Source: Actinernus sp. WN-2022 (lineage: Eukaryota; Cnidaria; Anthozoa; Actiniaria; Actinernidae). Taken from it: a DNA stretch of 64,000 nt. Positions within the stretch are counted from its first letter, which is position 1. Every line of letters begins with the position of its first letter. A model generated the notes under the pieces. It searched no databases and was not told where the DNA came from. It worked only from the letters and a program-made list of their open reading frames with translations. The DNA lies in assembly GCA_030867875.1 (NCBI GenBank), contig JAOWCC010001634.1:55279352-55343351 (forward strand). The letters run 5' to 3'. Shown here piece by piece: positions 11,095-22,645 of the stretch. Position numbers and translations under genes: made by a program.

Positions 11095-12265
11095 ATTGAT
11101 TCAAATGCTGTGTCGGGCATTTTTGATATATTGCGTATTACAGATTTTATCCCTTTTCAAAGTTGAAAAAGTAGTTTTTCATCCCATTTTGATACAAACT
11201 AGGTCATAAAACCTGAAAGAAAAAATCTTTCAAAATTCCCCGACACAGTATTTGAGAAACAGCTGTTTTCTACGACTCGTGAAAAATTTAGGAAACTTGG
11301 ACGAAACGCTAAAAGGCTGGACTTCAACAAAGTTCTGTTTTTGGCCGGAAAAAAGAGCCGAGATTCATTTCACGGTTGACTAAGAAGTGCCGCCTCCAAG
11401 GTTAATCTCATTAACATTAGCCAATCAGAGCGATTCATATTGTGTTCACTGTTCAGTCTCGGCCGATTACAAAGTTCAGTCAGACGAGCCGCAGAACAGA
11501 GAAAGCTATATAGTTCACCGATGCTCGATACTTCTACAGAAACTAGTTAGCTATAGTGTCGATTCCAGCTTAATTTCAAGAAGAAACACTCTTTTAGGAG
11601 TACAGAAAAATGGCGCCACAGTAAGCAGACAATTAATATCATGCAGGGAAAACCACTGAAGCGCAGCTCGATCCACACCATGTACACAGTAGCCTGTTTG
11701 TGATTCTAAAAAAATTCATCGCGCTGAAACAAACCGGCAAACCTTAGCTTCCTGCATTGAATTCTCTTTAAATTTTTAGCCGATTGAAGATAACAAAACT
11801 TTATTGCTTCATTCTTTGTGGACTTTCAGTCTTCGATGATTCTAATTTCTTGGAACTTGAGTATAATCCCTCCAGCCATTCTTTGTCCTAATTTGAACTT
11901 TACACCCGCTTCCAAATTTACTCACAAACTAAATTATTACAAACTAATTGTGTTGTGTTTTTTTCTTCTTTTTTGAATACGGCACCAAGAAATATCTACT
12001 TTTACACTTTTGGGCATTGCATTATAAACGTAGGAAATCTTTACGAACGAAAAGTAGCACAGAAAATCACAGGATAGCGAGAATGAAATAACATGCCCGG
12101 TGATGACAGCAGCTGTCAATCATTTTTCGCGCCTTTTTTAGCTGGAAATCAGAAAGTCGCATTTTCAAGGCTTTAAATAATTTCTTTGAGTTTGAGTTTT
12201 TTTGTGATGCTAAATTAGGGCTTTTAGATTTAGAATTTGCGAAAAAATGCATTTTCGAAACTTTT
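11095..12265. mobile_element. Diverged relative of the 12585-14273 element
   Basis: Blocks match the neighbouring TTAA element in the same order. 'tgtgtcgggcatttttgat' with 'gcgtattaca' (11110) pairs with 12860. 'catttcacggttgac' with 'ccgcctccaa' (11368) pairs with 13138. 'cagctgtcaatcatttttcg' (12108) pairs with 14096. 'gcgaaaa' with 'cgaaactttt' (12240) pairs with 14225. The middle parts differ. It is probably a second, older copy of one transposon family, with the outer ends not resolved. Small frames (11387-11659, 12067-12252) are not recognised. Confidence 0.6.
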
Positions 12266-12584
12266 CCATTTTGAACCTTTATCAGGAACGAGTATCGTGG
12301 TTAGGGGGATTTCATTCCCGAGCATGGCGTTAACGCATGGATTTTTTAAATGTTTTTTATTTTATTTTATTCGGAATATGCTAATTTATTAACTGATATT
12401 TATAATAGATCGTTTGCACTGACGTCACAAAAGAATTGCCTCAAGAAAAAACTTACATTAGTAAAATATGTTGTGTATAGATCAGGCAAAAATATATAAA
12501 TGGTCAAAATTTTGGAGCAATAGAGTATTTCGTAACCGAACTGTTGCATACTTGTCCAATACTCTGACAAATGTATGTTGTTAA

Positions 12585-14273
12585 GGTATGGCAAAAGGTT
12601 CACGAGGTCACTTGGGAAAAAAAATCGTGTAGCGTCAATATTTACGCTACAAAGACATACTATATATCAATTTAAAGCTCAAAGATTGAAGAATAAATAT
12701 GAATGTTTAAATTTACTATTTAAAAAAATCTCTCAATGATGTATTTTTTTATTTAAAAAGCGACCTCTCACACTATCGTAACTTCAAATCCGGAAATGTT
12801 TAATGAATGACAACTAAATTCTTTGTTTTCGAATCTCAGGTAAATTGTCCCAAAAAGTGTGTCAGCGATTTTTCATACGGTGCGTATTACAAGAATTATC
12901 CGTAGGTAAAGTTGGAGTAAGTTTTTTCATGCTAGCAAAACGCAAACTACATAATAATTACGAAATGAAGCAAAATTTTGCAAAACGCTGGCACACTTTT
13001 GCAGAAATTGTGGTTTTTTGGCTCTCGCGAAAATTTGGATTTAATCGAACAAAACGTTCTCGAGTTTTGATACGCCAAAGTTGTATTTTTTGCATTAAAA
13101 CACAAACGGAGAAACAAGGGATTTTAGTTTTCTGACCATTTCACGGTTGAGTAGAAAGCCCCGCCTCCAAAGATAATCTTATTATATTCAGCCAATTGAA
13201 ATACAGTATTAGGCTGACAGGCGGGACAGGCGGAGTTGTGAATGATCTGCTGTGACAGCTTTCGCGGTAATCTTCAAGGAGTTTCATTTTACACTCGAGA
13301 CTGGTCACAGAGGTCGTAAAGCTCGTGGGAAATACACAAGGTCAAATAAATATGAAGGCCAACCGCAAGTTACTGTAAATGATGCTATTATCAAAGCCAT
13401 CATGCTAAAGGAGATAAACAGTTCTGGGTAAGTCGAACACAAGTTATATTCATTCAAACGGCGCAACTTCTTGCTAAACATCATAAACAAACCGCAGGCT
13501 TCATATTGCATATTATTTTTATACTCTGGAGCGGTAAAGATCATGCTGAATCTACCTTCTCTTGACTGCCTTATAATTGATAAACATATCTGACTCCTTT
13601 TCTAGGTATCAGGGCGATTACTTCGCAGAGAATTTGGTTGCAAGCATAGAAAACCGTAAAAACCGGCAAACAGCAGCTTGATCTAATGCCCGACTCAATT
13701 ACAGTCAAGGAATTCGAAGTTCGCGGGTGAACTTCATCACTGCTAGTCCGAAGCTTCCTAGAAGTGATGCTTTTTGGCCCGGGCTCATTCGTTTCAGTCA
13801 ACAGATCTTCGCTTGGCCATTGTTTTTGTTTGAACCACGAGCCTTTATCGCTCGACGCCAAACTTGCCTTCTTATTAGTCGGCCTAAATTTACCTGTTTT
13901 CAACTTCTTCTTTTTCTTCGAAGATACCCAAGAATAGCCTCTATTAAGTTTCGACGACATAATTTTAGATAGAATGCAATTCAAGAAAAACAAACGAAAA
14001 CGAAGCGTAGCGTACTATAAAGACGAGCGTAGCGTACTATAAAGACGATTGTTGTTTTAGTTTGTTCGCGTGCCGCTGTCACGTAGCTGTCAGCGTCTGT
14101 CAATCGTGTTTCGCGCGTCATTTTTCGCGGGAAATTAAAACATGGTTTTTCGGGGCGTTAAAAAGGAATTTTAGTTTGTATTTTTTTGCTATAATACAGC
14201 TAAGACCTAAAGCATTTTAAATATGCGAAAATTTTTTTTTTGAAAGTTTTGCCTGTGAACCTTTTGCCATACC
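12585..14273. mobile_element. TTAA-flanked DNA transposon (piggyBac/Kolobok-type duplication)
   Basis: The ends are TTAA/GGTATGGCAAAAGGTTCAC and GTGAACCTTTTGCCATACC/TTAA, a perfect 19-bp terminal inverted repeat with a TTAA duplication (12581-12584, 14274-14277). The uninterrupted site survives in unit 2 of the local duplication at about 14660. Internal coding traces: on the + strand an exon-like segment at 13280-13429 (GHRGRKARGKYTRSNKYEGQ, then donor GTAAGT) and a continuation after an acceptor at about 13606; on the - strand a Lys/Ser-rich frame at 13571-13993. I recognise neither. A 24-bp direct duplication (gcgtagcgtactataaagac) lies at 14005-14050. Confidence 0.88.
13571..13993 (-). other. 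Basic open frame inside the TTAA element, unrecognised
   Basis: This 140-codon frame starts MFFLNCILSKIMSSKLNRGY and is rich in Lys, Ser and Thr over the first 100 residues (KKKKKLKTGKFRPTNKK), with Cys residues near the end. A basic N-terminus suits a DNA-binding transposon protein, but no domain is recognisable. The opposite strand has splice-like signals at 13430 and 13605, so which strand was coding is unclear. Confidence 0.3.
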
Positions 14274-14732
14274 TTAAACTATTGTTATATCGATGTAATA
14301 CAATACAATGCTATGCATAAATTTGTATTGGACAACCCTCAATTCCATTTTGAACCTTTATCAGGAACGAGTATCGTGGTTAGGGGGATTTCATTCCCGA
14401 GCATGGCGTTAACGCATGGATTTTTTAAATGTTTTTTTTTTTATTTTATTCGGAATATGCTAATTTATTAACTGATATTTATAATAGATCGTTTGCACTG
14501 ACGTCACAAAAGAATTGCCTCAAGAAAAAACTTACATTAGTAAAATATGTTGTGTATAGATCAGGCAAAAATATATAAATGGTCAAAATTTTGGAGCAAT
14601 AGAGTATTTCGTAACCGAACTGTTGCATACTTGTCCAATACTCTGACAAATGTATGTTGTTAAACTATTGTTATATCGATGTAATACAATACAATGCTAT
14701 GCATAAATTTGTATTGGACAACCCTCAATTCC

Positions 14733-15250
14733 CCTCAACTGTTGGACAAATAATATTCGAACAATTTAGTGTAATTAGTATGCGGCGGGCATGTTAGGCG
14801 GTACAGCTTTGGTACACCAAGATGGCGGCCGAAAACTTACTCTACAAATAAAGCTGTCCCCATCAATATGATTAGCGTTCACTTCAAAACACCTTAAATA
14901 TCACTTTCAAAGGTTTAATCAAGTCTAACATTTTAAATTGGCCGAAGTATATGTATTTTCATGACATTTAGGAACCACGCTGGGCTGGGCTGGGCTGTCA
15001 CAAAATTCAAAATACTGTAACTCAAAATCGACGTAAATGTTTTGAAGAATACTGGGAATACTGTTATTGCTGCGAAGGCGATAGCCGTAGCAGCACCCCT
15101 AATTTGGGCTCCCTGTGGTTGTCCAGAATTTAGCCGTATGTCCACAACATTTACCTCAATCTGGTGCTTGACGTCATGCTCAGCGTTGTATGGCTCAAGC
15201 AATGTCACTCAGGCAGCCCAAGCTCAAGTTACGAAAATATAACTTTATAA
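14733..15250. other. No gene recognised
   Basis: This stretch contains 'caagatggcggcc' near 14818 (YY1-like word) and three GGGCT repeats at about 14981. A - strand frame at 14933-15208 (NVVDIRLNSGQPQGAQIRGA) has protein-like composition but no identified partner exon. Confidence 0.3.
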
Positions 15251-15516
15251 GGGTTTGTATGGGAGCATAGCGAACTCCGTTTACTAGCCAGAAATACTGT
15301 AATTTTTTTGAATAAAAATGACTTACCTTGCCACTGTGATGTCTGCTGTCATGTCTCTCTCCTTGTTGGGTTGTTTTAAGCTGATTTCAGCCGGATTTTC
15401 TTTTCGGAGCTCCTTCTCAGAAGACATCACAGTGGCAAGGTAAGTCATTTTTATTCAAACATTTTACAGTATTTCTGGCTAGTAAACGGACGTTCACTAC
15501 GCTCGCATACAAACCC
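15251..15516. repeat. Foldback with 95-bp arms and outward splice donors
   Basis: Arms 15251-15343 and 15422-15516 are inverted copies around a 78-bp centre. Each arm contains 'cagtggcaag/gtaagtca' reading outward: the donor at 15440 on the + strand and the mirror donor at 15326 on the - strand. The - strand reading through the centre is open (KELRKENPAEISLKQ, then KERDMTADITVAR) up to the donor, so a real exon end may have been captured and mirrored. Confidence 0.85.
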
Positions 15517-15689
15517 ATATAGACCCATTCGAAAAATGGCGTCCAATTTAAAAAAGCTATTGTCCTGGTAACGTGAACACTAGGCTAGTCTAGTCAGTCC
15601 ACGCAAAAGCTTTTGAACTTGTAAGCGAGGCTAGTCAGTCCTAAACAATAGTTAACAAGAAACTGCAGGCAGCTTGAACTCTGGCGTAT

Positions 15690-16835
15690 TTTTTATAACG
15701 CGGGCTATCTCGGATACTGCGTGTTTGCCAATTACAACGCACAATCAGATGCGAAAAAGTACGCACACAGTTGATCTCATCTAAAACGAGTCAGAACACG
15801 AGTGAACAAAAGTAGAACACGAGCGACTTAAAGTAAGCCAGGGTACCCTAGGATAACATAGGTAGCCCAAAAATACTAGGATCCAAATACTAAGATGATC
15901 TGATCTAAAACTCCACATGAGTCAGGACATGAGTGAACACGAGTGCACAGCGGTTCATAATTTAATTAACAAAAAAATATAATAAGCAAATATAATTATA
16001 ATTGTTTTATCGGGTTACCTGTGTTATCAGTGCAGTACCCTATTTTTGTATTTCCGGGCTACCTGTGTTATTCTAGCTTGGCTTAGTTGTGTCGGGTTAC
16101 TTGTGTTTTAAGTATGGTACCCTCTCTTTGTATTTTCGGGCTACTTGTGTTCACATCGTTATTAGCATGCACACAGCCAGATCACTGTTAGTACACACGC
16201 ACAATCTGTTAAATTGGATTGGACAATCAAATGCGAAAGTATGCACGCACAGTCGCATCACGTAGCAGCGCCAGAGTAACAAGGAACTGGACGCACTTTT
16301 AAAGAGGAACCAAAGCGTAAAATCAATTCAATATCTATGCAAAGATGTATTCGATATAAATAAATTGTGCTATTTAATTTTTCTACGTTTCGCGTCTATG
16401 AAGAGAAAAGCTGAAACCTTCCTCGCAGCCTCCGCTCAAACGGCTCAAGTCTGTGTTTTTTTTACTAAACTAATGGCTCCTAATTGCGAACCATTGTTTT
16501 CTTCGATATGTGGAAATTTGCTTTGAATTGAGCCACACGCAATCTAAATTTATCAGCGGAGAATCGCACCTTGAAAACTAATTTTCTCTGCAAAGACGCG
16601 ACAAGAAAAATATAATAGCAAAACTTATATCTTTAGAATACATCTTTGTTTAAACGTTGTGATCACAAGTAGAACACGAGTGAACACGAGGGCACGCAAG
16701 TAGAACACGAATAAGCACGAGCAACTCCACGTAAGCTAGGATACCAAGGATACTGACCGGTAGCCCAAAAATACTAGGATCCAAATACTAGTAGGATCTG
16801 AAATATAACTCACACGAGTCAGACCATCTTTGAGT
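15690..16835 (+). repeat. GAACACGAGT-type dispersed repeat, first locus
   Basis: Degenerate runs of 'gaacacgagtgaacacaagt' are followed by 'aagccagggtaccctaggat', 'agcccaaaaatactaggatc', 'gatctgatctaaaactccac' and 'ttcataatttaattaac'. A second partial block begins near 16660. The family recurs at 36500-37770. It borders the broken 3' side of the LINE at 16835. Confidence 0.75.
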
Positions 16836-16927
16836 ATTCCTTTGTCGACTAGGTGAAAAGTTTGCCAAGTGAGGATAACAGGCTTATGCCTCTGTAGTTA
16901 TCAGTTTTGTCCTTATCGCCTTTTTTT

Positions 16928-17464
16928 CTAAATTGGAACAATAAAGCCGATACACCAATCTCGAGGGTATTCCCCTAATGATAGAATAATATTAAAAAGC
17001 GATTTCAGTAGTGGTTTCAGTTGCTTTTTACCGTTTTTTATTACTTTGTTTAGGATATTGTCTTTGCCCTGTGATTTATTGTATTTTAATTTATTGATAG
17101 CATTTTCAATTTCTTCGTCAGTAATTTCAGAGTCTAACAGTTCACTTTCCCTGCTGGTAGTATCCTCACAGCTATCTTGCTGGGGATTATCTAGACAACT
17201 CGATTCGTTATTGGGTTTGTTCAGCTCCTTGAAATATTCATAAAATTCTCGAGGTTCTATTGGACACGATTGTTTTTGCTGTTTCTTTTTTATGCTAAAC
17301 AATTTATGTATTTGTTTCCAAGCTGTTTTCGGGTTTTTATAATCGATCTCCATTATTCTTTTTCTAAGGTTTTCATGCTTTTTTCTCCTACATAATTTTC
17401 TAAAACAATTTTTTTTAGTGAAGAGATGATTTCTTAGTTGTTCGCATTTTGGAGCATTACACAC
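16928..17464 (-). pseudogene. LINE ORF2 linker and start of reverse transcriptase
   Basis: The 178-codon frame contains KNPKTAWKQIHKLF, EITDEEIENAINKLKYNKSQ, then GKDNILNKVIKNGKKQLKP and LGEYPRDWCIGFIVPI, the standard entry to LINE RT domains (Lys-rich 'NKSxGxDxIxNE' motif). The reading continues in another frame as DKTDNYRGISLLSSLGKLF to about 16850. The YADD/FADD box is not present. Confidence 0.85.
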
Positions 17465-17499
17465 TTGGCGTCCTAAAGATTTTCTTTTTCAGTTGTGCA

Positions 17500-18600
17500 T
17501 TCCAAGTCAAACCAGTCTTTGTTTGCATCATAGTTTCCTTTCGTTTGATTTTGGTAGCGTAAACCAGCTTCTTCACTCAGTTCAACTATGGCTTGGGTTA
17601 AATTTCGTGTTAGTTTATTTACATCCCAATGCTCTCCGTTTAGTTGGAGTAAGGCCTGGAAAAAGCTGATTAATATTTAACAGAATTTAAGAGCTCTGGG
17701 ATTTTTGTAGTTGCGCCCTCGTTCCATATGATTTTCCTGATTTTTTTTGTAGTATCGTAAGAGAGTGGGTTGTTATTGGTTGTGTGTACTTTAAAGCCAT
17801 ATGATAGATGACAATGGTCAGAAATATGTGGTAATAAATCGTTTACCTTAAAATATCGTATGCCTGGCATGATTGACTGGTGGGCTATAGCCATTATATT
17901 GATAGCACGTTTTTCTGCCTTTGGTATCGCCTATTGTTCTGCCGTTCAGGATTTTGAGGTGGTTTTCTGTACATACGTGTATTAGTAATTTGCCTCTATT
18001 ATCGCATGTAGGATCTTGTGAATATCTCCAATCCATATTATCAATTTCATAGTCCTCAGATAAGTTTAGGAATCTGTCATCATCAAACAAAACGGATTCT
18101 TGTAAATTACCGGTGCGGGCATTGAGATCGCCTTGTAATAAGACTTCACCTTTTCTGGAGAACTCTAGTATTTCATTTTAGAGATCTGTAATGTAATCTT
18201 GATCATTTGAAATACTCGAATTTTCAGGGCTGAAATAAATAGTACCGATATAAATATCTTTAGTTCGATGAAAAAACATTATCGAGTTTTAGCCATATCA
18301 CGTTGTTGTTTGTATTGGGTACATACGAAATCCCACTACTTATTCGCTTATTTATATATACGGCGATTCCACCATAATGCCTGTTCCCACTTTTTTCTCG
18401 ACATTTAATAACACTTAAACGAATCGATCGATATGTCCGCTTCCTTATTTGCGTGCGTTTCTATTATTACAAAGATGTCACGACGTTTGATAATGTTGAC
18501 AACGTCAATTAATTTCAACTTATTTCATAGATCTTTGTTTCTGTACCCGTGAATATTCCAGACACCAATGCGAAGTGAACTTACTGTAGCATCTGTTTGG
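17500..18600 (-). pseudogene. LINE APE-type endonuclease domain
   Basis: The domain is read in pieces on the - strand: IETHANKEADISI near 18450, a GDLNARTGNLQES segment near 18115, and SQDPTCDNRGKLLIHVCTEN followed by LKILNGRTIGDTKG at 18000-17920. It ends with GIRYFKVNDLLPHISDHCHL near 17850, which holds the Ser-Asp-His catalytic motif of AP-endonuclease-like domains. Frameshifts occur near 17890 and 18180. Confidence 0.8.
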
Positions 18601-18799
18601 TTGTGGCGTGTGATCCTAGGCATAACTGGTAACGTTCATTCGTACCCTCGAGATGCTGAATCAGCTCCTGAGTTCCTCCTGGAATGTATTGTTTGTTTAC
18701 GTAATGCGTAGGAGCAAAACGTTTTTGAATAACCCCCTTAAGATCGAGTCAGATAGGATTAAAATGGATCTTTCCGTATTATTTCTCCTGCCTGCTGGG

Positions 18800-19676
18800 G
18801 TGCTTTCGACTTGACTAGGAAGACGTACCTGAGATGATCCTGTCTCATTCGGGGATTCTGGTGAACATTCCGTAGCAGGAACTGCAATATTTGGGCCGTT
18901 TTCTTGTTGGCTTATTTCAACGGTGTGTAGGTTTGGAAAGAGTTGTACACCGGAATATTAAAGGAATGTTATTCAGCCGGGAACTGCCAGTGGTACTGGC
19001 AAATTAATCCTCTTCTGAGACCACACCTTCGTCCATATCTCCCGATTCCGCTTGTATGAGAGAGAGAGCCAACTTTATTTCGTGGATCTCCCGATTGATG
19101 GCCTTTTAAAATTTCTTTCTTCGAAATCTCTTACTTAAGCTCGCTTACAATTCTCTTCAGTTTATGTTCCATATCATCCTTCAGTGTTTCGATGCGGTTA
19201 AAGAAATCTACCTGTAGTTCTTTTATTTTATTTTTGAACATACATTCAATGTCCTTCAGCTCGATTGTTTGCTCGGTCAGTTCCATGGATAATGAGGTGG
19301 TAAAGCATCCAGTTTGTCATTAAAAGCCTGCTGCATACATTTGAATTCAATGAGTTCTTCATAATGCGGACCATGTCCGACATCGTGATCTTTCGTTTCC
19401 TTGGCTTTTGCGGCGTTTTTCCTTGGGTTGATCTTCTGTACTTGAAGCGGCTTCTTGTGTATTGGTGGGATCCTTTTGGGTGGTATTTTCCTTCAGGTCG
19501 TTATGTTTCCTTAGAGCGGCCTCCGCTTCTTCTTTAGAATCGATTTTTTTACAACGGCCACCAGGTTTGCCGTGATATTCCTGCTGGCAGATTTCATAGT
19601 TATCGACTATTCCGGCCGCATCCGAGTTCGTAATCCAGAGATAGCACTTTTGCTTAGTAACTTTCCTATCGGCCAT
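18800..19676 (-). pseudogene. LINE ORF1-like protein
   Basis: The frame begins MADRKVTKQKCYLWITNSDA at 19676. Residues 25-55 (CQQEYHGKPGGRCKKI, then SKEEAEAAL) resemble the small RNase H1 N-terminal/viroplasmin fold. A Lys/Glu-rich tail follows and the frame breaks at about 19359. After the break, another frame at about 19280-19130 (LTEQTIELKDIECMFKNKIK) has a heptad pattern typical of the coiled coil of LINE ORF1 proteins. RNA binding is the known role of ORF1; here it is inferred from position. Confidence 0.65.
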
Positions 19677-19829
19677 TATTATCAGTAACGTAGCCTTAAT
19701 GCCGTACGAGAGGCCAGTTGGCGACGGTTAGAGATGACCGACCGACATCGATGTTGCCGCCGCCATCGCCGCAGATATATAATCAATATGATGCACGAAT
19801 TAACAGTACAATTTAAGTACCCATCCAGG

Positions 19830-20010
19830 AAGGTGACGTAGAGCTAACCGAGTCAAAGGCCTTCGAGAAATGCATTGCAAATAGTCTAACTGCAGTAGTA
19901 AGAGTTTGCATCGTGCAGTTGTCCGTATATCTTATGCTGTATGCAAAGTAAGGCATCGGTACAGTTACCCCCCTCCCGATAAGCAAACTGTGTTATCAGA
20001 GGACCCCTGG
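19830..20010 (-). pseudogene. RT fragment from a second LINE
   Basis: The - strand reads FAYREGGNCTDALLCIQHKI followed, after a frame change, by RLFAMHFSKAFDSV, the A-box region of an RT with its Asp. The first LINE (16835-19700) starts just downstream, so one element probably inserted into, or next to, the other. Confidence 0.65.
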
Positions 20011-20039
20011 GTGGCCTTGACTCTGGCCACCTAGGAACA

Positions 20040-21030
20040 GGTTAATACATGTATGGGATCTAACATATTTTTGTGTCATATATGATTTGTCCTAGGCGAG
20101 CCGGGTAATAGGCCTTTTGCAGTTATACAATCACGTGATTGTACAGGAATGTACTGGATGGCAAAAATATCTGACTTCATTTATTTAGAGGCCTTGTACG
20201 AGATCGGTATTGTTATTAGCAAAACCTGTTTGTAAATGCTATTTTTCACCTCCAATCGATTGTCGATCTTTCTAAAACAGCGTTTTTAAAGATGACGTGC
20301 CCTCCAGCATCCATGGCAACGCCTTTCCCATTGAGATCACGAGTTCAATTCATTCGGTAATGAAGTAGTATATCAGCACGTCACTGTTTCCTGTTGAACC
20401 TAACTTGCTCAAAAATATTACAATATTGTGTTTTGTATTTTAGAAAACAATTATATTTGACAGGGTTTACCAACCCATACTTTTCTACACTTTTAGAAAT
20501 CAATGCTTTTCAGTAGCCTAAGCATTCATGGACTGATATTATTTCTAACTTCTCCAAGCACAGGTGCTATTGTAGCATGCATGTACAATGTACATGTAAC
20601 TTTTCCTTTAGCTAATAGCTTATTTAAAATTAAACATCCCTCCTGAATATTTAGGGTGTCGTTCTAAATGTGAAATAAAGTCTTCTATCTAGATCTATAT
20701 GCAGTTTTAATTTCGAGTAGAGTGGTGACTTTTCAAATATTGGTGGTAGTGTTCATTTTCTACATCTCGAAGGAGGCTGAAATTTATAACGAAACGTGAT
20801 TTCCACTAGTTTTTTTCGATCACTGGGGAATTCTTATTCATGTCATGGAGTGACCGATTGAATGTGCCGACGCTGGCCTGGATCTATCGAGGAATCGGGC
20901 CATTTACTATTATATTTGATGCCATTTACTTTTAACAGAAACGAATATTAAATAACAACAACGCAATCTGGTAAGTTTGGTGTGTTTTACTTTATGTGTT
21001 CAAATTTATTTCACCACGTCAGGCCACGTG
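20040..21030. other. No gene; one perfect E-box palindrome
   Basis: The perfect palindrome tacaatcacgtgattgta lies at about 20124-20141. No other structure is recognised. Confidence 0.45.
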
Positions 21031-21033
21031 CGT

Positions 21034-21527
21034 TTAGGAGCGCCAGCTAATCCCTAATCCTTTCGTAAAATGTGATAAATACTCAACAGCTTTCCATTTC
21101 CATCGAAGAAACCTTTGGTTTAAGCAGTTTTGGTCACTCATGTGGTGTTCGTCGTGTCGAATATTAAAATCTCTGGGTGAAAAACGTCCTTCGGCTCCGA
21201 CAAGAGCGCCATTTGAAAATCCCGAGAGCCTGTTGGAAGGCTTTCCCACGAATGACGTTAAATAAAACATCAAGCTGCTTACATTTGAGAGATGGGACTC
21301 AAAATTTGAGAGAAATTTACTCCACATCTTGTTTTCTGTAAATAAATAAATTGACCCGCAGCGTCCCGCACTGTCCCGCACTGTCCCGAGCGATATAGAA
21401 TCTGATTGGTTGACCCCGTCATGTGTTGAGTAAACTCGCGACGACAAAAATAAACACTTGCGATTTCTGACTCGTGCCAGCCAAAGACCTGGCCTGAGCA
21501 GTAATTTAAAAAATTAGGCGGCCTCAA
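21034..21527 (-). other. Open frames of doubtful value
   Basis: Two overlapping - strand frames (137 and 82 codons) exist here. A short triplication of 'gtcccgcact' at 21362-21395 keeps them open. Composition is Ser-rich with no recognisable motif; I do not call a gene. Confidence 0.2.
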
Positions 21528-21700
21528 AAAAGGAAGCGCGCGGGTTCGATAAACATGTTTTTTTTACTTGGCCTAATTGATTTTCGAGTGATTCTCAGTG
21601 ATAGGAAATTGGAGTCGTAAAACCATAGGCAAATCACAATAATGAAGTCAAAACTAGAATGAAACGTGTTTACATATTGTTATTTTATGTTTATTTACAA

Positions 21701-22068
21701 TAGGGAGCTTAAGCAGCCAGGACGACGACGGCTGTGACGACGGAACGTAGAAAAGTGTTTTCTCCCGAGATTTGATGCTTACTATTTCCTTTAGTTGCCT
21801 TCAAGTGCCTTTTGTAACCATATTTTCGAAAAATGTGATCAGGACAGTTCCGTTCAGGCCGAACGATAAACGGTGCGATTTACTTTCTTAAGTTCGCGTT
21901 CTCCTATGAACGTAAAATTGGGAGTTTTCACGTTGGGTTTTTGCAGAGAACGGTCAAAATGTAGGCGACTGCGTGCATTTTCACGTGTATTTATTGTATT
22001 TCGTAATTAAGACTATTGTTTTATGCCGTCGTCCAAGGCCGCGTCGTCGTGGTTGCTTAAGGTCCCTA
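21701..22068 (+). mobile_element. MITE with TA duplication, TIR GGGAGCTTAAGCA (copy 1)
   Basis: The ends are TA/GGGAGCTTAAGCAGCCAGGA and CGTGGTTGCTTAAGGTCCC/TA. The interior has 'ttcgaaaaatgtgatcagga', 'cgttcaggccgaacgataaa' and 'cgcgttctcctatgaacgta'. Length is about 368 bp, with no coding capacity. TA flanks suggest a Tc1/mariner-type mobiliser. Confidence 0.88.
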
Positions 22069-22264
22069 ATATTTGGACTAGACGCCACTCGATCTCCTAA
22101 GCAGCCTTGACTCCGTGCGTGGTCAGCGATAGATGGTGTAAAAAGAAGGTAATAAGTCTACTAATTTACAAGGAGACTACTAATAAACAAAGAAAGTACA
22201 AAGAAAGTTGCAAATAGTTAAGATTAATTATTAAAGCAGAGAAAAAAAATTAAATAACTATAGT

Positions 22265-22490
22265 GTAATGTTAATGCGTACCAGGTGGCGCGGCGGTTAA
22301 GCACCTCGCCTCTCACCTCTGTGGCCTGGGTTGGATTCAGTTCCCGGTGCCACATGGGAGTTGAGTTTGTTGGTATCTCTCCTTTGCTCCGAGGGTTTTT
22401 CTCCGAGTTCTCCGGTTTTCCTCTCTCCACAAAAACCAACATGCTAAATTCCAATTTGATCTGTGGCAAGCAGAAATGGTGTTAGCGCGG
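22265..22490 (+). mobile_element. tRNA-headed SINE
   Basis: The head 'ggtggcgcggcggttaagca' through 'ggttggattcagttcccggt' has the layout of pol III A and B boxes. A conserved-looking body follows ('gagggtttttctccgagttc', 'ctccggttttcctctctcca'), which resembles the core domain shared by broadly distributed animal SINEs (from memory, not searched). The 3' tail is unclear. Confidence 0.7.
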
Positions 22491-22645
22491 CGGCAGAGGC
22501 CGCAGATTATATCACAGGCAGCCCAAACTAATGATTTTTACAAGGAATGTATGGGAATTTTTAGAAAAAATCTAAAACTGTACTAAAACGATCAATAAAG
22601 TCATGAAATCTTACCTGTGTGTTGTGAAGTTGTTCCTCTTCATCA

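Larger units (their letters stand above)
12268..14732. repeat. 386-bp tandem duplication, first unit split by a transposon
   Basis: Unit 1 is 12268-12584 plus 14278-14346; unit 2 is 14347-14732. The units are nearly identical, differing mainly in the length of a T-rich run (about 12350 versus 14432). The 1689-bp insertion between the two parts of unit 1 is described separately. Confidence 0.92.
16835..19700 (-). mobile_element. APE-type LINE with ORF1, endonuclease and first part of RT
   Basis: On the - strand the order is ORF1, then ORF2 endonuclease, then the start of the reverse transcriptase. The element keeps its 5' half and stops near 16835, just after NYRGISLLSSLGKLFT, before the catalytic RT motifs. 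That is unusual because LINEs normally lose the 5' end, so a later deletion or insertion is likely. Frameshifts and stops show it is dead. Components are listed separately. Confidence 0.85.

Noticed and set aside
21034..21527. Gene with 137-codon frame on the - strand
   Set aside because: The frame has low-complexity Ser-rich composition, is kept open by a short GTCCCGCACT repeat, and lacks splice or homology support.
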